A stretch of 36,706 nt of DNA from Accumulibacter sp. (GTDB taxonomy: Bacteria; Pseudomonadota; Gammaproteobacteria; Burkholderiales; Rhodocyclaceae). Shown piece after piece: positions 8,555 through 17,865 of this stretch. Both the position numbers and the translations under genes were made by a program. A model generated the notes under the pieces. The model saw only the letters and a program-made list of their open reading frames with translations. It was not told the origin of the DNA and did not search any database. The stretch is from assembly GCA_020049495.1 (NCBI GenBank), contig JAIFKU010000040.1, positions 1 through 36,706 on the forward strand. The letters are read 5' to 3'. How positions within the stretch are numbered: the first letter of the stretch is position 1; each line of letters opens with the position of its first letter.

Positions 8555-11215
8555 ATGACGCAAACCAGCCGACTGCGGGCGCTTTTAATCTGGAGCCTGG
8601 TGTGTACCAATATCGTGGTTTTGGCACTTGCAAGCTATTCGTTGTACCGAAGCCGACAGCAGTACGAAAGTCGTGCCGAAATACTGACCCAGAATGTGGC
8701 TTACGCAGCCGAGAGACACGTCTCCAATAACATCGAGAAAATTGATCTGGCCTTGCGAACGGTAGTTGACGAACTCGAACGTCAGGTGGCAGATAAGGGG
8801 ATCGATGAAAAGGCCATGGGTGCTTTTCTGGCACTGCATGAACTGCGCTTGCCTGAGGTCGAAGCTCTTCGCGTAGTCAATGCTGAAGGCTTAGTCATAC
8901 TGGGCGATGTATCAGGGAAAGAGAATCACGCAAAGTGGGCTGAGCGCGATTATTTTTCCTACCACCGCGACCACGCCAATGGTTCACTTCAGATTGCGAA
9001 GCCACTATTAGATCATTTCACCAATCTGAACGTTATCGAGTTCACGAGGCGCTACAATAACAAGGACGGCAGCTTTGCCGGGGTCATTGCAGCATCGGTC
9101 ATCGTCGATAATCTCGCTTTGCTCCTATCGGGGTTTGATCTTGGTCCCAACGGTACTATCTACCTTCGAAATGCCGATCTTGGTCTGATTACCCGCTTCC
9201 CTCCTATTCCCAATCAACCCGCAGGCCGCATTGGCAATAGCCTGGTTTCTCAGGAAGGTCGCCTGCTGATAGGATCCGGCGTTCATGCGGCCACCTACAA
9301 AACTGCGGCGGCAGATGGTTTCGAGCGCATCTATTCTTTCCATCGCATCGAAAATGCGGCAATGATCGTCAACGCGGGGATGGCCCGCGAAGACTACCTG
9401 CTCGGCTGGTCGTTTGAAGTTTACAAAACGTGCGCAGTCGTTTTCGTTATCCTGTTGTTGTCTCTGCTCTCCGTCAGATTATTGCTTCGATTACTGAACC
9501 GGATAGTACGCGAGAACACCCGAAATCGAATTTACTTGCAGTGCGCCAGCGACGGCATTCAAATTGTGAACACAATTGAAAGCCGGATTGTTGAAATTAA
9601 CGATCGCTTGTGTGAAATGCTGGGGTACGCTCGCAATGAGTTGTTCGAAATGAGGTTAAACGAGTGTGTCGTGGGCTGGCCACCCGATGTTCTAACTGAG
9701 GATGTCTTGCCAAAGCGGGTAGCCTCGGCCACGCCATCAACCATGGAAACGCAGCTACGCCGAAAGGATGGCACGCTGATTGATGTTGAAGTCAATATCA
9801 GCAGTTTTCATCTTGACGACATAAAACACCTTTACGCCTCGTACCGTGACATCGGCGAGCGCAAGCAGGCGGAGGAGAAAATCCAGTCCTTGGCCTATTT
9901 TGATCCGCTGACCAAACTACCTAACCGTCGGCTGCTTATAGACCGATTGGGCCACGCATTGATCGCCAGTGACCGCAGTCTTGAGTACGGCGCAATGATG
10001 ATTCTGGATCTCGACAACTTCAAGGCCATCAATGATACTCGAGGTCACGATGTCGGCGATCATCTGCTGACAGAGGTTGCCCGTCTGATTGTCGGCTGTG
10101 TGCGCAAGGAGGACACAGTATCCCGCCTCGGCGGCGATGAATATGTGGTGTTGATCGAGAGCCTGGGGCAGAATGAGGCCTCGGCTTCAACCCAGGCAGA
10201 GCTGATCGCGGAAAAGGTCAGAAACTCACTGAGCCAGGCTTCCCTGATCTCTTCAGATGGGCAGCCCTACCACAGTACGGCCAGCATCGGCATAACGCTC
10301 TTTCTCGGCCAGACGCAATCTACTGACGAATTGCTCAAACAGGCCGACGTGGCTCTCTATCAAGCGAAAGGGGCCGGACGCGATGCCATCCGTTTCTTCA
10401 ATTCCACCATGCAGGAGATCATCGAAGCTCGCTCGGTGATGGAATCGGCCTTGCGCGATGGCCTGGAGAAGAGCGAGTTTCATCTGTTCTATCAACCCCA
10501 GATTGATTATCAGCAAAGACTTACAGGAGCCGAAGCCCTGCTTAGGTGGTTGCCGATCGGCAAGGCGCCAGTTTCGCCAATGGAATTTATTCCCCTGGCT
10601 GAAGATACCGGCCTCATCATCCCGATAGGTCTGTGGGTTATGCAAACGGCTTGCGCCCAGCTTTGCGCCTGGTCTCAGGATCCGGTTGCGCGTAACTTGC
10701 AAATAGCGATCAATGTTAGTGCCCGCCAGTTTCGCCAGCCCGATTTTGTCGAACAGGTGCGCAAGAGCCTGGAACACTTTGGTGCCAACCCGTCATTGCT
10801 GAAGCTGGAACTTACGGAAAGTGTGGTGTTGGAAAACGTCGAAGAAATCATCGAGCGGATGCTGCAGATCAAGGCTTTGGGCGTCACTTTTTCGCTGGAT
10901 GACTTTGGTACTGGCTTTTCTTCACTGTCTTATCTAAAGCGCCTGCCGCTGGACCAGCTAAAGATCGATCAATCTTTTGTCCGCGATATTACGAGTGATC
11001 CGAACGATGCTGCTATCGTAAGTGCGATCATCGCCATGAGTAACTCGCTCGGCATGGAAGTAATCGCCGAAGGGGTTGAGACCAAGGATCAATTGGACTT
11101 CCTGAATTCCAGCGGTTGCAGGAACTATCAGGGATACCTGTTCAGCCGGCCACTACCGCTCGACGAGTTCGAATTGTTTGCCAAGCGGATTCTCGTGCCC
11201 CAGACATTAGAGTAA
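8555..11215 (+). CDS. Membrane Cache-PAS-GGDEF-EAL cyclic-di-GMP protein
   Basis: This 886-residue protein is a second bifunctional-looking c-di-GMP enzyme. Residues 9-27 form a membrane helix, and about 30-285 form a periplasmic double-Cache-like sensor (YFSYHRDHANGSLQIAKPL is typical). A second helix lies at about 291-313 and a PAS domain at about 327-440, ending in GERKQAEE. GGDEY at residues 526-530 keeps the catalytic acidic residues, with Phe replaced by Tyr. EAL lies at 660-662, with NVSARQF, ELTES, DDFGTGFSS, KIDQSF, AEGVET and QGYLF all present. Either or both activities could remain. GGAGG lies six bases before the ATG. It stands alone and is convergent with a chemotaxis receptor gene. 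Confidence 0.94.
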   Translation: MTQTSRLRALLIWSLVCTNIVVLALASYSLYRSRQQYESRAEILTQNVAYAAERHVSNNIEKIDLALRTVVDELERQVADKGIDEKAMGAFLALHELRLPEVEALRVVNAEGLVILGDVSGKENHAKWAERDYFSYHRDHANGSLQIAKPLLDHFTNLNVIEFTRRYNNKDGSFAGVIAASVIVDNLALLLSGFDLGPNGTIYLRNADLGLITRFPPIPNQPAGRIGNSLVSQEGRLLIGSGVHAATYKTAAADGFERIYSFHRIENAAMIVNAGMAREDYLLGWSFEVYKTCAVVFVILLLSLLSVRLLLRLLNRIVRENTRNRIYLQCASDGIQIVNTIESRIVEINDRLCEMLGYARNELFEMRLNECVVGWPPDVLTEDVLPKRVASATPSTMETQLRRKDGTLIDVEVNISSFHLDDIKHLYASYRDIGERKQAEEKIQSLAYFDPLTKLPNRRLLIDRLGHALIASDRSLEYGAMMILDLDNFKAINDTRGHDVGDHLLTEVARLIVGCVRKEDTVSRLGGDEYVVLIESLGQNEASASTQAELIAEKVRNSLSQASLISSDGQPYHSTASIGITLFLGQTQSTDELLKQADVALYQAKGAGRDAIRFFNSTMQEIIEARSVMESALRDGLEKSEFHLFYQPQIDYQQRLTGAEALLRWLPIGKAPVSPMEFIPLAEDTGLIIPIGLWVMQTACAQLCAWSQDPVARNLQIAINVSARQFRQPDFVEQVRKSLEHFGANPSLLKLELTESVVLENVEEIIERMLQIKALGVTFSLDDFGTGFSSLSYLKRLPLDQLKIDQSFVRDITSDPNDAAIVSAIIAMSNSLGMEVIAEGVETKDQLDFLNSSGCRNYQGYLFSRPLPLDEFELFAKRILVPQTLE

Positions 11216-11314
11216 TTTGCCTCCCTGTCGGATTACGAAAACGGGCACCGATCTGGTTTCGCTACGCCGCCACAAGAAATGATGCCTTCAATGTACTCCG
11301 AACAGGCCGTTTCG

Positions 11315-12928
11315 CTAGACGTGGAAGCGTACGACCAATTGATGCAATTCAGTTGAGAGGCGTTTCAGTTCTTCCGAGACTGTTCTCGCTTCACCCATCT
11401 CGGTGGTGTTTCTCTCACTCATCGAGGAAACCCGTTCGATCTGCTTGGCAATCTGGTCCGTAGCGGAACTCTGCTCCTTCAACGCAGCAGCCATTTCGGA
11501 TGCAACCTCAACGACACGAACTGATCCTTCACGGATGTGAACGATAGACTCTCCAGCTTGGCGTGCACCTTCGGCATTTGTGACGACCAGGCTCGACATC
11601 CGGTGCATGTCCTCGACCGCACTCCTCGTTTCTTCCTGAATTCCACCAATGACTTTGGCGATTTCTTTCGTCGCGAGCGACGTTCGCTCGGCCAGTTTTC
11701 GCACTTCGTCGGCAACGACCGCGAATCCGCGCCCCTGTTCTCCTGCACGTGCGGCTTCAATGGCGGCATTCAGCGCAAGCAGGCTTGTTTGATCGGCAAT
11801 TTCCTTGATGGTGACGGCGATGCTTCCAATTTCATCGGTGCGCTTTCCCAATTCTTCCATCATCCTCGATGTAACTTGGACGTCTTGGGCCATTGCCACC
11901 ATTTCAATGACCGACCTTTCTATTGCCATTCCCCCGTCCTTGGTGCTGGCCAAGGACATCTGTGCAATTTTCTGCGCCGTTGCAGAGGATTCTGAGACAA
12001 GGGAGACACTAACAGCCATTTCTTCGACCGAAGATGCCATGGAGGACGTCGCGTCGTTCTGGTGTTCAATGGCAATCAACAGATGTCCAACTGAATTTGC
12101 CAGTTCATCGGATTTACTTGAAATATGATCACCCGCGTCCTGCACGCCCCTGACGATGGACTGAAATTCGGCAAACAATGAGTTCAGGCCGGACGCAACC
12201 TGGTCCATCTCACTCGTGCCCAGAATCGGAATCCGATGAGACAGGTCAAGGTTCTGCCTGATGGTCGCGATCTCGCCCTGCATTCGTTGAACTGGCCGGG
12301 TGATCTGAAAGTAAAGCAACGATCCCATCAGTCCCAATACAAGGCCTGCAATCAGTGTAACAAGGGATATGGCTTTTACATCATTCGATAGTCTTTCGTT
12401 CAACTCCAGAATCGCACTGTCCTTGCTCCGATTCTTTTCGACACGCAGGGTCTCAACAATCGACTGCAATTCGGTCTGGTATCCTGCAACATTGGCAAAC
12501 AGCGTCATCTCCGCCAATTCTTTTTTTCCAGCAAGCATCAATGCCGTCGTTTCATCGATCGACTTGAAATAGTTATTTAAACTCTCCTGCGTCTGTTGTA
12601 TGAGCCCACGTTGAGCATCGCTATCAGCCTCCTTGCGTTGCGCCTCGCTGGAATCGTGAATCTGGGCTTTCAGTTTTTTCAGTTTTTCTGCGGCTTGTTC
12701 AGACATATTGTTATCTGGCGCTGAAACCATCGCTATCGTCGTCAGTTGTACGTCCTTGATATTCGCCACCAGGTCGGCTGTCGCAAGCGCACTGGGCACA
12801 ACTCCCTCAGTCAAAGTTTTTACAGCATAGGCATTCCGTCGCGATTGCTGAATGGCATAGCCACCAATAGCGGCAATCGCTATAAATGCAAGGGCGACTA
12901 ACAAAATAATCCGTTGACGAATGCTCAT
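11315..12928 (-). CDS. Methyl-accepting chemotaxis protein (4HB-HAMP-signal domain)
   Basis: This is a 537-residue inner-membrane chemoreceptor. TM1 lies at about residues 7-24, a four-helix-bundle ligand domain at about 30-185, TM2 at 186-207, HAMP at about 208-262, and a long coiled-coil signalling domain after that. The invariant hairpin tip ([21 protein letters not shown]...[18 protein letters not shown]) is at about 376-415 and should bind CheA and CheW. There is no CheR/CheB-tethering pentapeptide at the C-terminus, which ends LVVRFHV. The stimulus is unknown. Only a weak AAAG precedes the ATG, but the N-terminus fits the family. No flagellar or che genes are nearby. Confidence 0.95.
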   Translation of the reverse strand: MSIRQRIILLVALAFIAIAAIGGYAIQQSRRNAYAVKTLTEGVVPSALATADLVANIKDVQLTTIAMVSAPDNNMSEQAAEKLKKLKAQIHDSSEAQRKEADSDAQRGLIQQTQESLNNYFKSIDETTALMLAGKKELAEMTLFANVAGYQTELQSIVETLRVEKNRSKDSAILELNERLSNDVKAISLVTLIAGLVLGLMGSLLYFQITRPVQRMQGEIATIRQNLDLSHRIPILGTSEMDQVASGLNSLFAEFQSIVRGVQDAGDHISSKSDELANSVGHLLIAIEHQNDATSSMASSVEEMAVSVSLVSESSATAQKIAQMSLASTKDGGMAIERSVIEMVAMAQDVQVTSRMMEELGKRTDEIGSIAVTIKEIADQTSLLALNAAIEAARAGEQGRGFAVVADEVRKLAERTSLATKEIAKVIGGIQEETRSAVEDMHRMSSLVVTNAEGARQAGESIVHIREGSVRVVEVASEMAAALKEQSSATDQIAKQIERVSSMSERNTTEMGEARTVSEELKRLSTELHQLVVRFHV

Positions 12929-13489
12929 TCAATTTCTTTGAAAAAAAACGAAAAGTAGATTTGCCGAGAAGGTGTTCTGAAAAAGGTGTGTGCATGACAG
13001 ACATATCGTAATAAATAGCACCGAAAAAATTGTGCTGCAGCTCATTATTTATGCGATTTTGTATCCTGTATTGCGGAAAAATTCAATGCAGCCTGTTTGG
13101 ACAAGATTCATTATGTTGAATCAGTGTGACACTGATATTAAAGGGATAGATTTGGCACGCTTCACTAGCCTCTTGGTACTTGTCGACCAATGACTTGCCA
13201 ACCCTGGGAAACAGAGGTCGGGCTAAAAATGCAGGGTTGAACGTCTGGGCATAGCGCCCTGAGTGCGTACGGCCCCCTGGGTTTCGGTCAATTCTTGCCG
13301 ACAAGTTAACAGTTCGACAGTCCCGAAAAAACCATTCCCGACTTTGATCATTCTCAAAGCGGTTGGAGATTCATCAAGTTGTAATATGCTTAGAGCACAA
13401 TTTTTCAATGCTGATTTCGTTGAAACGACTGCAGTGTCACGCGCAGGTAATTCTTGCTTGCCGAACCCATAAGCGTTCGGCATGACAGC
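12929..13489. other. Divergent intergenic region between MCP and ppx genes
   Basis: These 560 bp hold no credible gene. They contain an inverted repeat, CAACCCTG (13199-13206) and CAGGGTTG (13232-13239), with a 25-base spacer and no T-run. The region should contain promoters for both flanking genes. I could not recognise a flagellar sigma-28 promoter for the receptor or a Pho box for the phosphatase. Confidence 0.5.
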
Positions 13490-15043
13490 ATGTTAAGTGA
13501 CATTATCCGCAACACTGAGAATAGCGTCACGAGCTACGAACAGATTGCCGCAGTCGATCTTGGCTCAAACAGTTTTCGCCTTCAGATAGGGCGCATCCTT
13601 GACGACCAGATTTATCCACTGGATTCACTCAAGGCCTCCGTTCGTCTGGCTTCCGGTCTGACGACCGAGAAGATGCTCGATACGGCTTCACAGCAACGTG
13701 CACTGGCGACCCTGCGCCGCTTCGGTGAACGTTTGCGCGGTTTCCAGCCCGAAGCCGTTCGTGTGGTCGCGACCAATACGCTGCGCGTGGCGAAAAATGC
13801 CGGCAAGTTCCTGCCGCTGGCCGAGGAAGCACTGGGATTCCCCATCGAAATAATCGGTGGCCGCGAAGAAGCTCGCCTGATCTATATTGGCGTTGCGCAC
13901 TCGTTGCCAGCGGTTAACCACAAGCGTCTGGTAGTCGATATCGGCGGCGGTTCCACTGAATTCATCATCGGCAGGAAGATCGAGCCGCAGTTGATGGAAT
14001 CGCTGTACATGGGTTGTGTCAGCTACAGTCGGCGCTTCTTTCCTGACGGCAAGGTGGGCAAGAAACACTTCCGCGAAGCAGAGCTTGCTGCCTCACAGGA
14101 AATCGAAACCCTCGCCAGCAGATACCGCCGTGCCGGCTGGCACGAAGCGATTGGTTCCTCGGGGACGGCACGAGCGATTGCCGACCTCCTCGAATTGAAC
14201 CATTTAAATCCGGGCGGGATTGGCGGCATCACACGACAAGGTCTGGAAAAGTTACGCGCATCGATGATTCGCGCCGGGTCGGTCGAAGCGACGGGGCTCG
14301 TAGGCTTATCATCTGATCGGATACCGGTCCTGCCGGGTGGTCTGGCTATCATGTGTGCAGTCTTCTCCGGGCTTGGCATTGAACACATGAGCTATGCCGA
14401 CGGTGCACTGCGTCTGGGGGTACTTTACGATCTGCTCGGGCGGTTTCACCATCACGACATGCGCGATTCTACGGTGCTGCATTTCATGCGCCGCTATCAG
14501 GTGGACGAATGGCAGGCCCGGCATGTCAGAAACACGGCCCTGATTATTCTCGGGCAACTTATCAATATCGATGCTCCCGAACACGAAAATGACGTTCGAT
14601 TTCTGAAGTGGGCGGTGAATCTGCACGAAATTGGCATCTCAATTGCCCACAACAGTTATCACAAGCACGGTGCTTATATTCTGAGCAATGCCGATATGCC
14701 CGGTTTTTCAAAGAAGGATCAGGCGCGGCTGGCTCTGATGGTATTGGGTCAGCGTGGCAAGCTTGAGAAACTGTCTGCTTTACCGCAAAGCAACGCGACC
14801 TGGCGCCTGATTTTCTGCCTGAGACTGGCAATCACGCTGCATCGCTCGCGCGACGATCAAAGCCTGCCGGATTTTCGCGTCAGATACGGCACTGGCGGCT
14901 ATCAGCTTGAATTGCCGGACTATTGGCTAACCAGCAATCCCTTGAGTGCGTCGGTGCTCTCGGATGAAACCGTCGCGTGGCAGCGTGTCGGTTCCGGACT
15001 GCGCATCAGGTATCGCACGTTGCAAACTGCGATAGCCGCTTAG
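13490..15043 (+). CDS. ppx: Exopolyphosphatase / GppA-type phosphatase
   Basis: The product (about 517 residues from the ATG at 13490; the frame is open to a TTG at 13454) belongs to the Ppx/GppA family. It removes terminal phosphate from polyphosphate or from pppGpp. The actin-like ATPase fold is clear: AAVDLGSNSFRLQIG near the N-terminus, RVVATNTLRVAKN, GGREEARLIY, VVDIGGGSTEFIIG and GSSGTARAI. An HD-like helical C-terminal domain (QARHVRNTALIILGQL, VNLHEIGISIAHNSYHKHGAYIL) follows, as in long Ppx proteins. Ppx and GppA cannot be separated reliably by eye; Ppx is preferred on length. No ppk gene lies in the window. The ribosome site is weak for either start. Confidence 0.88.
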   Translation: MLSDIIRNTENSVTSYEQIAAVDLGSNSFRLQIGRILDDQIYPLDSLKASVRLASGLTTEKMLDTASQQRALATLRRFGERLRGFQPEAVRVVATNTLRVAKNAGKFLPLAEEALGFPIEIIGGREEARLIYIGVAHSLPAVNHKRLVVDIGGGSTEFIIGRKIEPQLMESLYMGCVSYSRRFFPDGKVGKKHFREAELAASQEIETLASRYRRAGWHEAIGSSGTARAIADLLELNHLNPGGIGGITRQGLEKLRASMIRAGSVEATGLVGLSSDRIPVLPGGLAIMCAVFSGLGIEHMSYADGALRLGVLYDLLGRFHHHDMRDSTVLHFMRRYQVDEWQARHVRNTALIILGQLINIDAPEHENDVRFLKWAVNLHEIGISIAHNSYHKHGAYILSNADMPGFSKKDQARLALMVLGQRGKLEKLSALPQSNATWRLIFCLRLAITLHRSRDDQSLPDFRVRYGTGGYQLELPDYWLTSNPLSASVLSDETVAWQRVGSGLRIRYRTLQTAIAA

Positions 15044-15254
15044 AAAGTTTATTGCATAAGGCCGAACTGACGGATGTTACCAATCTATGTATGGCCGCTT
15101 TTTCCAGACATACTTGGGCTTCTCTACTTCGCACCTGCCGCGCTCCGCTTGGTAATGGTCGACATATACAGTTCTTTTCAGGAAGTGTGTAAGAACTGTG
15201 TACAACCAAGCTGGCGAAACAATAACAGAATCAACAATATCGCCATTTTAATAG

Positions 15255-15281
15255 AAAAAGCCCCGAGGATTCAGGGCTTTT
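15255..15281 (-). terminator. Intrinsic terminator downstream of tRNA-Pro
   Basis: AAAAGCCC (15256-15263) pairs with GGGCTTTT (15274-15281) around a ten-base loop. Read on the minus strand, the stem ends in a T-run, 13 bp after the tRNA CCA end. It is close to symmetrical and could also stop plus-strand transcription from ppx. Confidence 0.85.
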
Positions 15282-15292
15282 CAAGTATTCAT

Positions 15293-15370
<78 letters not shown>

Positions 15371-15398
15371 ACCGAAACAACGACAGCGCTAGAAGGAC

Positions 15399-16319
15399 CT
15401 AGCAACAGCGAAGAGGAAGCAACGCAAGCGCCGCCATGGCCAGATCTGCTTCTGCCCTGGCCTGCTTGGTAGCGTGCTCCAGCGCCCCGGTGGCACGGAT
15501 GGCGGCCAGCACCGCTTGGAAGTCTTCCCGGCCACCGTTTTCGATAGCCCTGCGCACACAGGTAGCCTGCTCGGCAGTACCGTTCTGCATCACGTAGATC
15601 AGGGGCAAGGTCGGCTTGCCCTCGGCCAGATCGTCACCGAGGTGTTTGCCCGTTTCCACCTCGGCACCCGAATAGTCGAGCACGTCATCGATGAGTTGGA
15701 AAGCCGTCCCCAGATGCATGCCGAATTCGGCCATCTGCTGCTCGACTTGCGGAGACGCGCCGCCGACAATGGCCCCGAGTTGTGACGACGCTTCGAACAG
15801 TTTGGCGGTCTTGTAGCGAATTACCTGCAAATAGCGCTGCTCATCGACATCGGCATCGTGGCAGTTCATCAACTGCAGAACTTCGCCCTCGGCAATGATA
15901 TTGGTGGCATCCGACAGCACGCGCATCACCCGCATGTCGTCGATCTCGACCATCATCTGGAAAGCCCGCGAATACAGAAAATCGCCAACCAGCACGCTGG
16001 CAGCGTTACCGAACAGGGCATTGGCCGTCTCCCGTCCGCGCCGCAAATCGGACTCATCGACGACATCGTCGTGCAGCAGCGTTGCCGTGTGAATGAATTC
16101 AACCACGGCTGCAAGCTCATGATGACGCGTCCCGCGATAACCAAAGGCACCTGCCGAAAGCAGCACCAGCGCCGGACGAAGTCTTTTGCCACCGCTCTGG
16201 GTAATGTACTCGGCAACTTGCCGTACCAGTACCACATCGGAGTGAAGCCGGACACGAATGACCGCATCCACGGCTTGCATGTCCGATCCGATCAGATTGA
16301 AGAGCGACTCCAGTTTCAC
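15399..16319 (-). CDS. ispB: Octaprenyl (long-chain polyprenyl) diphosphate synthase, altered C-terminus
   Basis: This 306-residue trans-prenyltransferase makes the side chain of ubiquinone from farnesyl diphosphate and isopentenyl diphosphate. Both Asp-rich motifs are intact: LLHDDVVDESD (D84, D85, D88) and FQLIDDVLDYSG (D211, D212, D215); GGKRLRP and the KTAKLFEASS segment are also present. It starts with GTG, with AAAGG nine bases upstream. The C-terminus is odd. After ALALLP it ends LRCC, whereas relatives continue about 20 residues and end in FAVxR-type sequence. The string LFAVARSF, followed by a stop at 15389, is encoded here in the next frame, suggesting a frameshifting deletion. The active site is unaffected. 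tRNA-Pro follows. Confidence 0.92.
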   Translation of the reverse strand: MKLESLFNLIGSDMQAVDAVIRVRLHSDVVLVRQVAEYITQSGGKRLRPALVLLSAGAFGYRGTRHHELAAVVEFIHTATLLHDDVVDESDLRRGRETANALFGNAASVLVGDFLYSRAFQMMVEIDDMRVMRVLSDATNIIAEGEVLQLMNCHDADVDEQRYLQVIRYKTAKLFEASSQLGAIVGGASPQVEQQMAEFGMHLGTAFQLIDDVLDYSGAEVETGKHLGDDLAEGKPTLPLIYVMQNGTAEQATCVRRAIENGGREDFQAVLAAIRATGALEHATKQARAEADLAMAALALLPLRCC

Positions 16320-16673
16320 GTCTTGACGCCTTTGGGGGAAACCGCCGAATCTTAGGGGGCTCCGTAGACGGCGTCAAGCAAAGCGTAGCCGGCATGGACT
16401 GCAAACCCTCGGCTACGGGCGTTGATCAGATTCCACGGCCTTCAGCCCCGGCGCACGAAGACACGCCTCCCCGTCGTTCTGTCGTCCGATGAAGTGGCCG
16501 GGTGTTGTTGCTTACCGGCATCGCCAGGCCGACAACGCCGATGTGGCAACGACCATCATCTGCACCCATGTTTTGACGGCAGACGGCCGAACCAGCTTTG
16601 TACAGGCATTACCGCCCGGTCAGGTCGCGGCAGGTTTCGTCTCTCGCCTCATTAGCCTTCGCCGGCTGTTAAA
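16320..16673. other. Divergent intergenic region between ispB and mtnA
   Basis: This 354-bp region holds no convincing gene. It has an inverted repeat, CGTAGCCG (16384-16391) and CGGCTACG (16410-16417), with no T-run. I looked for a SAM-type riboswitch before mtnA and could not see its conserved core. Promoters for both genes are expected here but could not be picked out. Confidence 0.5.
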
Positions 16674-17780
16674 ATGACGGCCATGAAAGTCAACAACAGC
16701 CCCACCCGAACCATCGAGCCTTCTGCCGATGCACGTGCCATCGACATCATCGACCAGACGGCTTTGCCGCACGCTTACCGCCGGCTTCGCCTGGCCACGC
16801 TGGAAGAGGTAGCACACGCCATCCGCAGCATGCAGGTTCGCGGGGCGCCGCTGATCGGCATAACGGCCGCCTACGGGGTGGCGCTGGCACTGACGGAGCA
16901 GGCCGACGATACGAGGCTAGCCGCGACAATCGCCACGCTGACCGCTACCCGCCCGACAGCGGTCAACCTGCACTGGGCGCTGACGCGCATGCAGGCGCAT
17001 CTTGCGCTGCTCGCGCCGGAACAGCGCGCCGGTGCGGCCTGGCTTGAGGCGGGAGTGATTGCCGAAGAAGATGTCGCGCAATGCCGGCAGATCGGCGAGC
17101 ACGGGCTGGCGCTTTTTCGGCCACTCGTTGAGTCCGGGAAACTGCGCCGCAAGCCTCTGGACATTATGACCCACTGTAACGCCGGCTGGCTGGCCACTGT
17201 CGATTTCGGCACGGCGCTGGCACCGGTCTATGCCGCCTTTGATTCCGGCATCGACATCCACGTCTGGGTTTCCGAAACGCGGCCGCGCAATCAGGGGCTG
17301 CTGACGGCGTGGGAACTCCGCCAGCACGGCGTAGCGCACACGCTGATCGCCGACAATGCCGCCGGCCTGTTACTGGCGCGCGGGGAGGTCGACGCCGTCA
17401 TCGTCGGCGCGGATCGCATCGCCGCCAACGGCGATGTCGCCAACAAGGTCGGCACCTACCTCAAGGCTCTGGCGGCACGTGAAGCAGGCGTACCGTTTTA
17501 TGTCGCCGCCCCGCGCTCGACCATTGACTTCGATTGTGCCAGCGGCACTGCGATTCCCATTGAAGATCGTGACGGCGATGAGTTGCGCGTCATGCAGGGC
17601 ATAGCCGCCACCGGGCAGCCTGCTGCGCTTCGCCAGTTGCCGGCCGATACAGCGGTCGGCAACCCGGCCTTCGACGTGACGCCGTCGCGCTTCGTCACGG
17701 CACTGATCACCGAACGCGGCAGTTGCCCGGCGACAACCGGAGGCATTCAAGGCCTTTACCCGGAGACCCGGCATGCCTGA
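16674..17780 (+). CDS. mtnA: Methylthioribose-1-phosphate isomerase
   Basis: The enzyme converts 5-methylthioribose-1-phosphate to methylthioribulose-1-phosphate in the cytoplasmic methionine salvage pathway. It is 368 residues long, the normal size. Family motifs are complete: QVRGAPLIGITAAYG (56-68), MTHCNAGWLAT with catalytic C168, VSETRPRNQG, and VGADRIAANGDVANKVGT with catalytic D247. It belongs to the eIF2B-alpha-like fold. The start is uncertain between this ATG and one three codons later, and no clear Shine-Dalgarno sequence precedes either. Other salvage genes (mtnK, mtnP, mtnB-D) are not in the window. Confidence 0.95.
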   Translation: MTAMKVNNSPTRTIEPSADARAIDIIDQTALPHAYRRLRLATLEEVAHAIRSMQVRGAPLIGITAAYGVALALTEQADDTRLAATIATLTATRPTAVNLHWALTRMQAHLALLAPEQRAGAAWLEAGVIAEEDVAQCRQIGEHGLALFRPLVESGKLRRKPLDIMTHCNAGWLATVDFGTALAPVYAAFDSGIDIHVWVSETRPRNQGLLTAWELRQHGVAHTLIADNAAGLLLARGEVDAVIVGADRIAANGDVANKVGTYLKALAAREAGVPFYVAAPRSTIDFDCASGTAIPIEDRDGDELRVMQGIAATGQPAALRQLPADTAVGNPAFDVTPSRFVTALITERGSCPATTGGIQGLYPETRHA

Positions 17781-17865
17781 TCTGACGTATCCGTCGTCGC
17801 TGCTCAGCCATGCTCACGACCGACGGCCCGGTTGAACAGCGTAGCGGCTATCCCGGGCCAGGCGC

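Noticed and set aside
12929-13050. Flagellar sigma-28 promoter for the chemoreceptor
   Set aside because: Pieces resembling the -10 part occur, but no TAAA-N15-GCCGATAA arrangement was found.
16320-16673. SAM riboswitch before mtnA
   Set aside because: Expected in some bacteria, but no conserved core helices or terminator could be traced; only a simple inverted repeat is present.
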